Below, one piece after another: positions 1 through 10,910 of a DNA stretch of 64,000 nt. The position numbers and the translations under genes were made by a program. The notes under the pieces were generated by a model that saw nothing but the letters and a program-made list of their open reading frames with translations, searched no databases and had not been told where the DNA came from. The stretch's first letter is position 1. Each line of letters begins with the position of its first letter. Source of the stretch: Cenococcum geophilum 1.58 (taxonomy: Eukaryota > Ascomycota > Dothideomycetes > Gloniales > Gloniaceae); NCBI GenBank assembly GCA_001692895.1, contig KV748235.1, positions 248,001-312,000 on the forward strand, read 5' to 3'.

Positions 1-446
1 GGTAGGTAGCACGGGTATGGGCGGAGAAACTTTCTAGAAAGCTAGAAAAACGTAGAGAACCAGCATCGTGACCCGCGGGTGGGCCCCGATATCGCAGAAC
101 CGCTGGCCTTAACAGCTGCTTATCTTAGCAATTACACCAGGACGCTGTCAGAGTAACACCCCGAAGCGGCGACTGGAATAGTTGTGGCCATGCAGCTTCA
201 TCCTAAAGCGCCGGGTTAGATTCAGTGGGTTCAAGGGAAACTAGTTCAACCCTAGTTCAACCCTTGCTGGCCTGCTGTAGTGTCTCCAGCAAAGTCTTCA
301 ATCCACCATTAAGCGACATTCTGAGCACCCGAGAGTCTTTGAGGCTTAGGTTGCAAGGTACCAACTAGCTGACAGGTTACTTTGGCAATCATGCCTCTCA
401 TTTTAACCTGATCAAAGAAAGCAGACGGTGAGTGTCCCCTACTATC
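1..446. other. Intergenic, no gene seen
   Basis: This stretch has ordinary composition and no open frame of convincing length. It lies downstream of the epoxide hydrolase stop codon and probably includes its 3' UTR. I see no tRNA-like cloverleaf and no transposon end. Confidence 0.4.
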
Positions 447-2115
447 CTACAGGGAGCTCTTTGTCCCGAATCCCACTTTCTCCAGCCAACTTTTCACAAT
501 GGCATTGACTTCTTCCGGCTTCTGCGTCAAAGCCCAGTGCGTAGCGTTAACTTCTCTTCTGCTCAAATTCGTCAGATACTTCTCCATCCCCCTAGCCATT
601 GACGGCTGCAGCACCGAGTCATAGTTCGCCTGGATGAACAAGGTAGGAATGCTGATTGTCTTGCGATCTATCAACCTGACACTTCCGTCAATGTCACTAA
701 TACTGCGACTCTTGGCAATCACCACTCACTCAAGGTCCTCTTCCCAGTTTACTTTGTGCGCACGATACCAGTTCACTGAGATTGTCAATAAAACCACACT
801 AAACGTAGAACGGCTGCTTTCACTTACATGTNCCATGCAGTCCGTTCCGCGAATACTGCTTTACGTAGTAATCTAGCTCCTAACAGTAGATTAGTAGTTA
901 GCTCCTTCTCAAGTCTAGGTTTCACGGGGTCTTGGGGATGGCGCGGACCGCGCAGATCAATGGCGTATGCTGCGCAGCCGCCTCCCGCCTCGCACCGAAT
1001 CCAGATCGAGTAAATCGACATCTATCTGGAGCAGCGTTGCTAATAGGCACGCGCCCTTTCCTTCGGCCGAACTCACCTTGTCGCTAAGCAGTCGGCCCTT
1101 CCCCAGCTTCGGTAGGTTTTCGATCAAAACCCCTTTCACTGGATCAAAGGCCAGCTCGCCGTTAGGCCCTTTGCCACCATACATGCCGTTGAGAAACTGC
1201 TTGATCTGCTCCTCGGACTGGAGGGCCGCCTCAACTTCTGGCCCGGCGAGGTGAAGCTGGTAGCCGAAATGTGGCAAGGGGCCTTTCACCAGATCCTCCA
1301 TAGAATAGTAATCTTTGTGTGGCTCTGTGTACGGCGTGCAAACCGAGAATACGTGCGTGACTAGGTCGGGATGCCTGAAGATGATTAGCCCTCCACACAT
1401 GCTTCCAAACCTGGGGTGCTGTGCCCCCTTAATTCTCACCATTGGGCCGTCCGCCAGACCACAAAACCGCCCCTTCGGAGAATATTAGCAATGATGTCTT
1501 GCTCGTCATATGCACGCGACCGCAAAGCCTACCAATCGTGACCTCCCAGCACGATCTTCGGGGCCCCTAACTGCCTCGCCAGCTCCGCGATGTCATCTGC
1601 AGCCCTCTTGTATCCGTACAAACTGATTGGATTCGGGGGTACTCGCGGAGCATCCTACACGAGGATTTAGCCTTATACTTTCGCAGAAACAAAAACATGT
1701 CATGCATCCTCGCGCGCGCGTCCAGAATGGCTGTTTTTCAGTGCGGTGGGAAGGGAAAGTCCGCCTACAGTGCCCCCAAAGCCCATCAAGTCCGGTGCCA
1801 CAACCCTAAACCGCATCTCGATCAAGAACGGAATCTGGTACCGCCACCCCATCGACAGGTCGGGCCAGCCGTGAATCTAGCAACACCAAAAGCAAGCAGC
1901 GAATCAGCACACATGGTTTCGCATCCGGTCAACCGCGCTGCGCACGGCGGGCGCTGTGGGGCCTGGCTGCCAAGCAGACCTACAAGAAAAATGGTAGCCT
2001 TGAAGCGGCCGTCCGCGGGCACGCCAAGTAGGTAGTGATACGTGTGGCCATTCAGCAGGGCGGAGCGGTGGGTGACTCGGGGGTCCGAGACCGGGTCGAT
2101 GGGCACGACAGCCAT
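447..2115 (-). CDS. Alpha/beta-hydrolase fold epoxide hydrolase, 8 exons
   Basis: The unspliced reading frames look broken, but removing seven introns gives one clean 339-residue frame. Exons on the minus strand are 2115-1984, 1876-1769, 1654-1533, 1472-1440, 1374-1077, 879-828, 775-730 and 675-447, summing to 1020 nt. The introns start GT and end AG; at least three (1473-1532, 1375-1439, 1655-1768) contain GCTAAT/CTAAA-type branch sites. The protein has the oxyanion-hole motif HGWP (46-49), the nucleophile motif GHDWGG with Asp120, the cap segment FGYQ (about 168-171), the acid in NYDSV (Asp283) and the base in ATHWAL (His310). That is the complete triad of soluble or fungal epoxide hydrolases, at their usual length. 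These enzymes hydrolyse epoxides to vicinal diols, probably in the cytosol; the substrate cannot be read from sequence. The ambiguous base at 832 falls at the third position of a glycine codon and changes nothing. The ATG at 2115 is chosen because it precedes the family N-terminus; the in-frame extension upstream is low-complexity. Confidence 0.9.
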
Positions 2116-3358
2116 TATTGATAGAGGTGTGCTTCCTGACCGTGGTGTTTTGTCACGTTTCGCGGCGGGGTGGTTGCGAGCCAGATGCGGTACGCCCCGG
2201 TCGTGCGGGAGAGAGTACAGGATGTGAGTGGGAGATTCGCGCGTTGCGGGAGATGGGGAGATATTCCTTTCGGTTTTATTTATGTACCACTGGTGAGAGG
2301 CATGGAGCGGGCGAGGAACCGGAAGTAGAGGTGGAGAAGATGCACCCTGCTGCGTTCTCTCTTTCTCTTTCTCTTTCTTCTCAGACAACTGCTGTTTTTG
2401 GAGGAGGGGAAGAAGATTAAATGACTCTGCTGTGTCTAGTCATTACTAAACTGGGAGGCTAGCTCGGACGTGCTTCCGCTATGGGACGCAGAACCGTGGC
2501 CCACATCCCTCCAGAATGGCGGGAGTAGCAACATCAGCCAGGGTGCGTTAGCAGTCGAAGTTGAGAGCCTAATATAGCCCTTGGTCCAGCGTTTTAGGCT
2601 TTCTCAGGCATGCAGCAGTATGTCATGCCTTGGTGATCGAATCAAGCCCCTAATGCAAGAATTATGACTCACATTGTTCTCGAAGGCCGTTCGCGTTGGC
2701 AATGGACGATTCCAAGCCTGAGTTGCAGTTGGTCGTCATTGAACGTCTTTTAGCCCAACGTACTGTACATCATGCATGAGCGATGGTCAGACAGTTGCGA
2801 GCGCTGTGGTTGGTGCCATGTTGCATGCATATTACTCGGAAGGATGAGAGCGAAGCATAGTCGAGGCAGGTCGAAGCACAGTCGAGACATGGTCAAACCA
2901 CTTCACAGGGACTACGTTTTTGACATCAGTTTGGGAATTGGTGGTTATCGACCTGCTATAAGAGGAAATGCTTTTCAAAACCCTGCGGTAACACGGCTAA
3001 GGATAACACGGCTAAGGATGAGTCGTCTTAAGTCGTCTAGGTGGAGCAACTTGTGCATACGGATATCAACGGAAACAGCAGGTTTGGTACCAAGTAGTAA
3101 GTACTTCCAAGATAAGTACTGCAAATATCAAGCTTGTCTTCTACATGCATATCGTATCCCAGTCCACAACTAATTCCTCGGACTCCATAGCGCCATTGCT
3201 CGGCACGATGGTATCATAATTTACAAGATAGTACGCTGCAACTAACAATTAAGCTGCTCCTGCGAGGGAGAGTGCAGCAACAACACCTAATCAGCATACA
3301 GAATGGCATATGTTAGGAAGGGGGTAGGGGGAAACCATCCGCAATCGCACCAACGCCC
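2116..3358. other. Intergenic region
   Basis: This is upstream of the epoxide hydrolase and downstream of the pinin homologue. It contains a CT-rich run near 2355-2380, typical of fungal promoters, and a short direct repeat around 2990-3020 (GGTAACACGGCTAAGGAT-like). A 133-codon open frame at 2772-3173 has no recognisable domain and is probably chance. I see no other gene. Confidence 0.4.
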
Positions 3359-4564
3359 TTAGAAGATGACAGTATCCTCTGCGGCTTCCAGCACAACCTC
3401 TCCGCTCTCATCCACCGGCTCTCTACCGTTCTCCTCCACAGGCTCTAGTCCGCTTTGATCCACTTTCATAGGCTCTGCGCTTGCCTGTTTCTCGGCTTTC
3501 CTTTCTTCTTTATCATTCACTGCTAACGTCTCCTTCGTTTTCCCTTCGTCATCGTCCGCAGGTTCGTAGTTCATGGGTGAGGCACTATGATCAGTATCTC
3601 CGTTTGACTTAAGTGAAACCCCAGGGGCATCCCCTGAAGGCGCTAAACCCACCAGTGTTGCTGCTTGTGGTGGCTCTGTCTCGACATCTCTACTGCCATT
3701 CTTAGAGCTGTCCTGGTTCAATTCCCCTCCTTGTTGTTTGGCAAACTCCTCAAGCTCCCTATCGATTATCCCTTGTGTGTCCTTGGCTTGAGCCTTGATT
3801 CGCTCTTCTTCCTCTGGTCGCATTTCCCAAGGCTTGTAATACTATCATGAAGTTAGCATCTTTAGAAACATGAAGATACTTTATCCAATAACACATCATA
3901 AATAGCGATAGTACATACCAGCCTTGGTTCAGATTTTGTATGGAGGAAGTGGGCCATGTCCAGCATGTTTGCGTGTCGAATCCGCATCTAACCAATCAAT
4001 ATCAGAATTAGGATACCAAACAGGATGCGAGACCTTACCGACTCCTCGTCGAACTTTTTCTGCTCTTCCCTTCTCATAGCTAGGAGCTTCTCGCGGCGCT
4101 CCCTTTTCATCTGGTTGAATTCCTCGGCTTGCTGTTTAAGCTTATCTTGTTGCTTCTTCTCAATATCTGCCCGGCGTTTCTGTGCTGTGGTGGGTGAGCG
4201 TTGCGAGAGGGCACCTAGCATTGCGCCAAACAACCTTTGGCCTCGTTTGCGCTCTACTGCGTTGGCTTCAGTTTGTCCGCTTCGTCGCCTCTCTGCTTTC
4301 CTTTCCGGCGCCGTTGATGTGATAGACTCCCGTCGGTACCCATTGCTCTCTTCTGTACTCAGCCGAGGCCGCTTGCCACCTTGCTCCGAGACAGAAGAGT
4401 GTCGACGTTTGGTTCCATTTGCAGGTGAGGCTGCTCGCGAGGGTGATGGCGACTCGGCAGTCTCGGGGACGACCACGACCGACAATATCATGCTAGATTG
4501 AATTAGCGTTGCTAAATCTCACAAATAGAGAGAACTGTCGTGCTCACGGCTGATCGTCTACCAT
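3359..4564 (-). CDS. Pinin/SDK/memA domain protein (splicing-associated)
   Basis: Four exons on the minus strand (4564-4548, 4492-4039, 3987-3919, 3841-3359) total 1023 nt and encode 340 residues. The first exon is only 17 nt; its intron (4493-4547) has a GCTAATTC branch site and a CTAG end. The core of the family is clear: RGQRLFGAMLG at about residues 89-99, a basic coiled-coil stretch AQKRRADIEKKQQ, the segment MRIRHANML at an exon junction, and YYKPWE with a following EEEERIKAQ. The N-terminus is Ser/Pro/Arg rich and the C-terminal 130 residues are acidic. Pinin homologues act in the nucleus with the spliceosome and exon-junction-associated complexes. The gene is divergent from a second spliceosome gene (PHF5A/Rds3), 291 bp away. 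Starting at the downstream ATG (4491) would lose only six residues, so the start is likely but not certain. Confidence 0.88.
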
Positions 4565-4855
4565 GTTGACGTCTTGCTGATTGACTAGTTGAGGGAGAAA
4601 CTCTATTCGGTTCTATCGAAAAGCTCGGGGTTGAAAGCGGCGAGACACCCCTGCAAGTTTCGCTGAGTAATACGCGTAGATGTGAAAGTCGAAGCAGATC
4701 GAACTTGACTCCAAGCTCCTCTTGAAATCTACGCCGCACCGTCCTTCAAGGACCGTTACTTCCTAACATTCCGATAAACCGGCACTGGTCTATACGACGA
4801 GCCCAGAAATTGCATTCTACGAGCTTAAATTTTTCTCATAAAGTTACTTGCACGC
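4565..4855. promoter_or_regulatory. Shared divergent promoter of pinin and PHF5A genes
   Basis: The 291 bp between the two start codons must hold both promoters and 5' UTRs. An AT-rich stretch lies near 4825-4845. I did not find a convincing TATA box or a specific factor site. Co-regulation is an inference from the head-to-head layout. Confidence 0.5.
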
Positions 4856-5300
4856 ATGTCGCGCCACCATCCGTAAGGACTTCCCCCAGCTCGTGCTTTG
4901 TGGATTTCTGCTAACGAATATACTTCAGTGATTTGGTTATGTGCCGTAAGCAGGCAGGCATTGCCATCGGACGCCTCTGCGACAAATGTGACGGGAAGTG
5001 TCCAGTTTGCGACAGCTACGTCCGTCCGACCACGCTTGCCCGAATCTGCGACGAATGCTCCTTCGGAAACTATCAGAACAAGTGCGTCGTATGCGGTGGC
5101 GAGGTGAGTCCCATATACCTTCCCGAGTCTAGGATAGTGGAGCACTGACATGGCTCTCTGCGCAGGGAATCTCTGATGCTTTCTACTGCTTCGAATGCAC
5201 GCGCCTAGAGAAGGATCGGGACGGTTGTCCCAAAATCATCAACCTGGGAAGTTCGAGGACGGATCTGTTCTACCAGAAGAAGAATTTCAGGAACCACTAA
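4856..5300 (+). CDS. PHF5A / Rds3 homologue, SF3b complex subunit
   Basis: Three exons (4856-4872, 4929-5103, 5166-5300) total 327 nt and encode 108 residues, matching the roughly 107-110 residues of the family. The introns are 56 and 62 bp with GTAAGG..CAG and GTGAGT..CAG ends. The protein begins MSRHHPDLV and carries the dense cysteine pattern that forms the zinc-bound knot (Cys11, 23, 26, 30, 33, 46, 49, 58, 61, 72, 75 and 85 among others), followed by [12 protein letters not shown]. Tyr36, the residue whose change in the human protein confers resistance to SF3b-targeting splicing inhibitors, is kept. The protein is a core U2 snRNP (SF3b) component that helps bind the branch site. Only 17 nt of coding sequence precede the first intron, so a frame search alone misses the true start. 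Confidence 0.95.
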
Positions 5301-6254
5301 CCAGACGATTCGCCCGGTCTGGCTGCAGGCTGTGGCATATGCTTCTACTTGATTCGGTTCTGAGAATGTGGGGAGGAATTATTTTACCACTAGGAGGTGA
5401 ATGCGATTATGGGTCCATGATTTGCGGTATGCATTAGGCGGAGTTAGACTTTAAAATGTTGAACCTTTAATTGACTTCTTGTTCAGCTCCATTGTGCGCC
5501 AAAGTGCTTAAGGGCGTCGAAATGTACCGGCGGACAATTTCCGGACCCTTATTGCCTTTTGGCAAGGGCTGGCGTTCTATTTTCGGCAGATTTGCTTCGA
5601 CGGCAATGGTAGCTAAAGCCTCTACTCAGCCCGTTATCTGTATCTTTCTTCTAATTCCGAGGCCCAGGTGAGGTTGGTTGCCCTCTCCTCAAGGCCTTGC
5701 AACCTTACTTAGTGCTCTGCAGACTTGTCCAGTGCTCCATGATAAACCGGATGATTTTTGCCCTCGGTCGTGATCACGATTTCGTACTTCTACTGCGTGA
5801 ATTGATCTTGTTATTGCATGTGCCGTTGCCATGGGTGTACACCGAGGCGCTGCTGGTGTGTCCTTGCTACAACGTGCTTATCTCAAAAGTACGTTTGGGG
5901 CCCTTCAGAAACATACACGGTAACTCCAAGTTTCCCTGGTTATATATGAAGCTCTGCACGCACGTATGAGTGGGTGAATGTATTGGATATATACCTCAGG
6001 GGTCCATGAAATCGCTATTCTGGCTGTTGGCGATCTTGCCCTCATTATTGCCACTGGTATTTCTCCTTTTTGGATTATCCAGTATTACTCAACTCTTTCA
6101 GTATAATTTCTTATACTTTCTAGCCGTCACGGCTCCGTCCTAACGTAGTTTCGTTGCCGGTCAGACTTCATGCCAGATCCAGAAGATACTTGAAGTAGTA
6201 AGACAGCCGGAGCCAAGCTGGTGACATGACCAGTGCCTCACCATATCTGCCACA
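5301..6254. other. Intergenic, no convincing gene
   Basis: This is downstream of the PHF5A homologue. Short open frames at 5471-5671 and 5697-5969 on the plus strand have no recognisable motifs and no splice structure that I could build. I see no repeat or transposon end here. Confidence 0.35.
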
Positions 6255-6653
6255 TCATTCTATTGCAAATTTCAGGTACTGCCGTCTCCTATCATACATC
6301 ACCCACTCAGTCTCCTCCAAACGATTCTTGACCTCTCCGCCTGTTGGCTCTATGCCCAAATGCCTTGTCTGGGGCCAAAACGACGCAAAGGCCTTCAGGG
6401 AATCAGTCGTCTCATCGAAATAGATCCCAACACGGTGTAGCACGCCATTATGCACCAGCCCCTGGAGATACGATGCGAAGTCCTGGACCAAGTCGCCCGG
6501 TTTGAAGAGGTGGACAAAAACCTTCCGATCCTGGAAGGGCTCCGCGGAACCAGCCGCGGCAATCGCTTTTGTCACAAAGACAACACTGATCAGGCTGTTA
6601 TGACTCAAGCTTCCAAAATCGCCTCTAATATAAGAGATAAACCGAGGCTTCAT
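6255..6653 (-). CDS. Hypothetical protein fragment, unknown function
   Basis: A 132-codon frame on the minus strand looks protein-like from about residue 35 on: hydrophobic segments alternate with charged turns, as in KVFVHLFKPGDLV and GIYFDETTDSLKAF, and it ends in a natural-looking stop. I do not recognise the family. The first 35 residues look less convincing, and an intron or an upstream exon is possible. It may be a small gene or the surviving exon of a decayed one, since the next 2 kb upstream on this strand is full of broken coding-like sequence. Confidence 0.35.
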   Translation of the reverse strand: MKPRFISYIRGDFGSLSHNSLISVVFVTKAIAAAGSAEPFQDRKVFVHLFKPGDLVQDFASYLQGLVHNGVLHRVGIYFDETTDSLKAFASFWPQTRHLGIEPTGGEVKNRLEETEWVMYDRRRQYLKFAIE

Positions 6654-6699
6654 CCGAGGCAGCTCCGACTTCTCTTCCTACCCTGCACATCAGGGTAGT

Positions 6700-9000
6700 T
6701 AGGTCACAGTGAACAGCCTGTGCCATACATCAGCACACCCTAACAGCACTACATCGTAACATTCCAGAGAGGTATTTTGCGGAATATTCATCTTCAGTTG
6801 CCGGCGTCGGATTGGGTTTCTGGCCGTTATCTTTGGGTGTATCTTCGCCATCAGGACAGGTCGCCTCTCCGCTATCGTCACCTGGTCTTCGAAGAAGTAG
6901 ATGCCACGGTCTGTCGAGGTTGTGTTACCCATTTTGCTGTACCATATTTGATTTCTTTCGCAAGACGAGGGGTGCCTGTATGCTGTTGAACGGTCCTACG
7001 GCTCTCACGCGGTTTTTTTATGCCCCGGTGTAGCGACCAAGTTCTCATGACCTCTTCTCTTTCATTCACAGCCAGCCTGGTGGCCCTGCTAGCCCCAGAG
7101 TCATTGCTGCCACCACCTGGGTCGTCAGTCACTGCGGCTCTCTCCTCTTCGTTTGCGTAGTGTGGTTGGATAATGCGAGAACTTCGCAAGGGACTTAGCC
7201 TGTTATGGGTGTTTCTAGCGCCAGGATTAGTGCTGCCACCAACTGGCTCGTTGGTCGCTATAGATTATCTTGATGCGAGCCCGCCTTGGACGTACGCAAT
7301 AGCTTTCTTGGGAGCCAGGTTTAGAAAAGTTTCTTCTTCGTCCAGATTTGTTCATATAGTCCCCTGCTCCTCCCTCCTTGCGCTTAGGGGGTGCACTGAA
7401 CGAAATTTAAATTTCCGCTAGATTGACAAATGTCTGTCCTCTCCCTCCCTCTCTTGGATCTTGCTAGATGACGCGTCGGTTATGTGCCTCGACGACATCA
7501 CTAAGAACCCCCCATTCCGAAAGTCTCGATTTCTGACTCTTAACGGTTAGGGAGCGCGTCCTCAGCATTTGCAAGAGTCCCTTTGTGGACGTGATTCATA
7601 TGGATATTCAGAGCTCTGTCTTGATTTTTTTTAGAAAGGTATCAGCACTATCTCAAGCGGATATACAACTGAGAACACCGTCCATGCCAAAAATTTGATG
7701 TCCAGTCCTTGACGGTCAGGGAGCGCATCCTCGACATTTGCAAGGGTCTCTTTATCGGCTTGATTCGTATGAACATCGAATCCTGCTAATACAGTTAGGT
7801 CTTCCTGAAGGTTCACGATTTCCGCTGCGATTGATGTCCTCAGGAATCGCACTTTAATCGACACCGTCTTAACGGTTTGGTTTTTCGAAAATGTGTAGGT
7901 TCGTAGACATACTAGAACACCGGTGTAGACAACGTATCAATTTTCTCGTCCAATCTTCATGTATCTGTGCTGCGATAGCTAAGGTAACTTGGAGGGACGA
8001 CCAAGTAATGATGTGTTCTCGTGCTTTATACGTTGAGAGTAGTTCATTACAAGCCCTTCGGCTGTTTACACGACCTTCCTCTTGATCAATGTATCTTCTC
8101 CTCTTTTGGCCTTCTGATTGTGCCCACGACTCGGGCTGAAGCAAGGCGTTATTGAGTTTTTTAAGCTCGCACATGAACGAATGAGTTCAAGTCTCGACAT
8201 ACTCGCCATCACTAGTGTCCTCCTTGACCTAGCGTTTCTTGGTCGCTTGAGCTTTCTTCGCACCACCTGGAACTTTGCTCGTTAGGGTAGTTGGCGCAGA
8301 AGCGCTAGCCCCTCATAGGTCGTGTCGCGACACCATCAGTATACACCGTCATTGCTCTTCTTCTTTCCTTCGTCAACTCTCCCTGCGATACTCGAAGTTA
8401 ATGGTATCCGAGCTATCTCTTCTCCTAGTGTGGCTAAGAGCTCGTTCTACTCAGACGACGGCTTCTCTCCATCCGAAAACCATTCAAATTCCTCAAAGCG
8501 CACGTTTGCGCGGCGTTATATCCGCGGCTCCTGGGTAAGCCAAGCGCGGCCATGACTGTCGTCGCACTGAACGGAGATTTTAGAGTATCACTGGCACACT
8601 TTTGTCATACGGGATTTAGGTGTGAGCTTGAACAATTGGCTTGACACAATTCATCTACAGACAGCCTTTTGCTCTTTGATACAGAAGAGCCGACGGATAT
8701 GCGCGTAAAGACGGTGCTAGGTTTTGCTGCAAGCTGGCGGATCTCGGTAGTACTGACGGGAGCTAGGACAACGGCAGCTTTGAAGTGCTGTGGGGTGACG
8801 CGCTGGTTGTGCGCCTCAGCGGCATTACTAGGGGTGCCATCCAGATATCGATAGCTAGTGAGGACGTTCTGGATATTCTTCATGGACTTGGTTCATATAA
8901 ATGTGAGTTTTCCTGCTGAAAGAGTTAGCTGCTGGTAGGTGCCCGTCAGCGATTCCGGGAGACGGTTAGCTACCTAGAAACAGATAGAAGAGAAGAGCTC
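6700..9000 (-). pseudogene. Decayed coding-like region with an internally repeated motif
   Basis: Several minus-strand segments read like protein but are cut by stops and frame changes: about 7270-6880 (hydrophilic, with two GG-S-N-type repeats), 8275-7869 (Lys/Ala-rich then ELKKLNNALLQPESW), 7864-7631 and 8940-8605. The segment TLANVEDALPDRQ (about 7700-7740) recurs as TLANAEDALPNR (about 7540-7580), so there has been an internal duplication. I could not assemble one frame with credible introns. It may be one old pseudogene or several. I do not recognise a family. Confidence 0.3.
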
Positions 9001-9575
9001 AAGGCAGAAATGTGGGAGGCGGCTGAACTGATCAATGTTCTGGAGTATGTTCTAGAGTGAACTCGACTGGAACAGGGTTTAAGGATGAAGGCTTGGTTAG
9101 AGAAGGGGGCGATATCCTAACACTGAGCAGTGAGGAGAGTGGGACAGGTGAAGAATGGGGGTTGCTGTACAGCGGCGGTGGGAGGAGAGGAGAAGAAGGG
9201 TAGGGGCCGGTAGAAGGGTGGCCAGATTGGTGATGTGTGCTGTAGCTGTCGGCGAATTTATTATGCTGTTGCGAGACGTCTTCTGGGGGCGATTTGATTC
9301 TCTTCCTGTTATTAGTAGAGCCCTGCGTTAGTAGTGAGCACGCCTGAAAGTCAACAGTGCACCATGCAGAGGTCACAGCTTTTTTGAACTTCGTTTGATT
9401 TTCGTGGTTTGCTGCAATGCTAGTTTCCAACCCGCCACCAAACTTGAGCAAATGAACCCTGCTCATCCAAACCTTACATACATCGTCGCATGGATGCATA
9501 TCCAAAACGTTCGTACTGACACCCGGACATCCAGAGGGTCTTACGATATGCCAGTCACAGAACGTAAATCCTCTC
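9001..9575. other. 3' flank of the coiled-coil gene
   Basis: This is downstream of the 9576 stop. A long minus-strand open frame (9032-9619) is Ser/Pro rich and overlaps the gene end in another frame. Its lack of any start context or motif suggests untranslated sequence. Confidence 0.35.
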
Positions 9576-10910
9576 TCAAATATCCTCCATCTCACCAAGA
9601 AAGCGGCCGTCGATAACATCGTCTTTACGAACCACCTTCAACTCCTTGATAAGGTCATCCTCAAGAGCCTTCTTAGCTTCCTCTTCCTCTTTGATAACTT
9701 TGGCCTCGGCTTCTGCGGCGGCCTTGCGCACGCTCCAGGGACGTTCGGACATGTACTTCTCCATATAGGACGCACCTTGGCTGGACGGATATCCATAGCT
9801 GCCAGTCTGGTCAACATTGTCAACGCCAGAGCCATAATATCCTCCTACGTAACTTGAGCTGGGAGCAGCAGATTCGTGGGTATACATAGCCTCGCGCTCC
9901 CCAGGGCTCAGGGCCACGGGATCACCCTCTAGGAACTCGTCAATGGTGGCTTGCGGGGACGTAGATTCGTCGGAAACATTGGAGGCGGACTGATTAGTGA
10001 ACATTTCGTCGTCGTCAGGACTAACGCGAGCTTTGTCAATGCTCACCATTCGCTTGATAGCCTCTTGGAGATCTTCAATGGAGGCAGAAGTTGCGGTGGT
10101 AGTCTCCGAAGGCGGACCAGCGAGTGCAGCTTCTCCGATACTATCAGAAGGATGAACGATTTGGTCGTCAATAACCAGGGAGACCCTCTTGCGACGCACA
10201 ACAGGCTTCGGGGTCACTCCACGACGCAAGGATGACTTTCTGATTGGCGTGCGCTTTGCGTTTGGATCCTTTTCGTCATTTTTCTTTTGACCGTTCTCTC
10301 CACTCGTCTCTTTGGCAGTCATGCCACTAGAAGGGATCTCTGCATTAGTAGACTTTGGCCTTCCTTTCTCTATTGCCGAGCTTTGGATCTCAGCCGCACC
10401 ATTGCGTTTGGGCTGGGGAGTTTGGGGCTTTTTCGGAGCACGCGAGCTCGATGCATCCAGAAGTGGCAGGAAACTCGGTGTGATGAGACCACACAACTCT
10501 AAGTCACGCTGGCGAACTAGAGTGTCACTCGAAGCCCTGAGATCTTCTTCGGAGCTTGGACTTGACATTTGAGTTTCATGTTTGGACTCCATCATGTACT
10601 GTTCAGGAGCTGTGACGATTTCGTTGATGACGGACGGGATTTGAGCTTGGTCCGTGGAGCGGCTGGTAGTCGTTGATTGTGCTAGGAGCTGATCTGGTCA
10701 GTCTTAGAAAGGTTACGGAAGACTAGATCACACTGAACATACCTTCTGCCCAAAAGCCCGGAGCTCATTCTGCTTCTCGCGGATGTATTTGGCGATATCG
10801 TCCTCAAGCTTCTTCTTCTGTTGTTGGACTGATTCGATGATGTTGTCCAACTGTTCAGGTGTAAGTCCTGCAGTGCTCTCATCGAGCGACACAGAGGTGT
10901 TAAGGTACAT
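9576..10910 (-). CDS. Conserved-looking coiled-coil protein, function unknown
   Basis: Two exons (10910-10743 and 10688-9576) join across a 54 bp intron (GT..AG, with a TTCTAAGAC branch-like site) to give 426 residues. The choice of the GATCAG acceptor is forced by frame: the nearer AG options lead to stops. Residues about 18-52 form a short amphipathic helix (TPEQLDNIIESVQQQKKK..). The middle is basic and Ser/Pro rich, with a patch VVRRKRVSLVIDDQIV (about 200-215). A later helix (EAIKRMVSIDKARV) and a C-terminal Glu/Lys-rich coiled coil ending DGRFLGEMEDI follow. There is no signal peptide or membrane segment. The layout suggests a scaffold or nuclear protein, but I cannot name it. The ATG at 10910 is the first one directly followed by the helix; an upstream start is possible. 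Confidence 0.75.

Noticed and set aside
190-270. Possible tRNA-like GGTTCAA segment
   Set aside because: Only a T-loop-like string recurs; no acceptor or anticodon stems could be paired.
1822-2388. Long minus-strand frame starting upstream of the hydrolase ATG
   Set aside because: Its first 90 codons are low-complexity with no family match, and its last 50 codons are intron 1; the ATG at 2115 and splicing explain the homology.
2772-3173. 133-codon plus-strand open frame
   Set aside because: No recognisable motif, cysteine/basic-rich chance composition, and no splice or start context; treated as intergenic.
9032-9619. 195-codon minus-strand open frame
   Set aside because: It overlaps the end of the coiled-coil gene in a different frame and is Ser/Pro low-complexity; more likely the 3' UTR.
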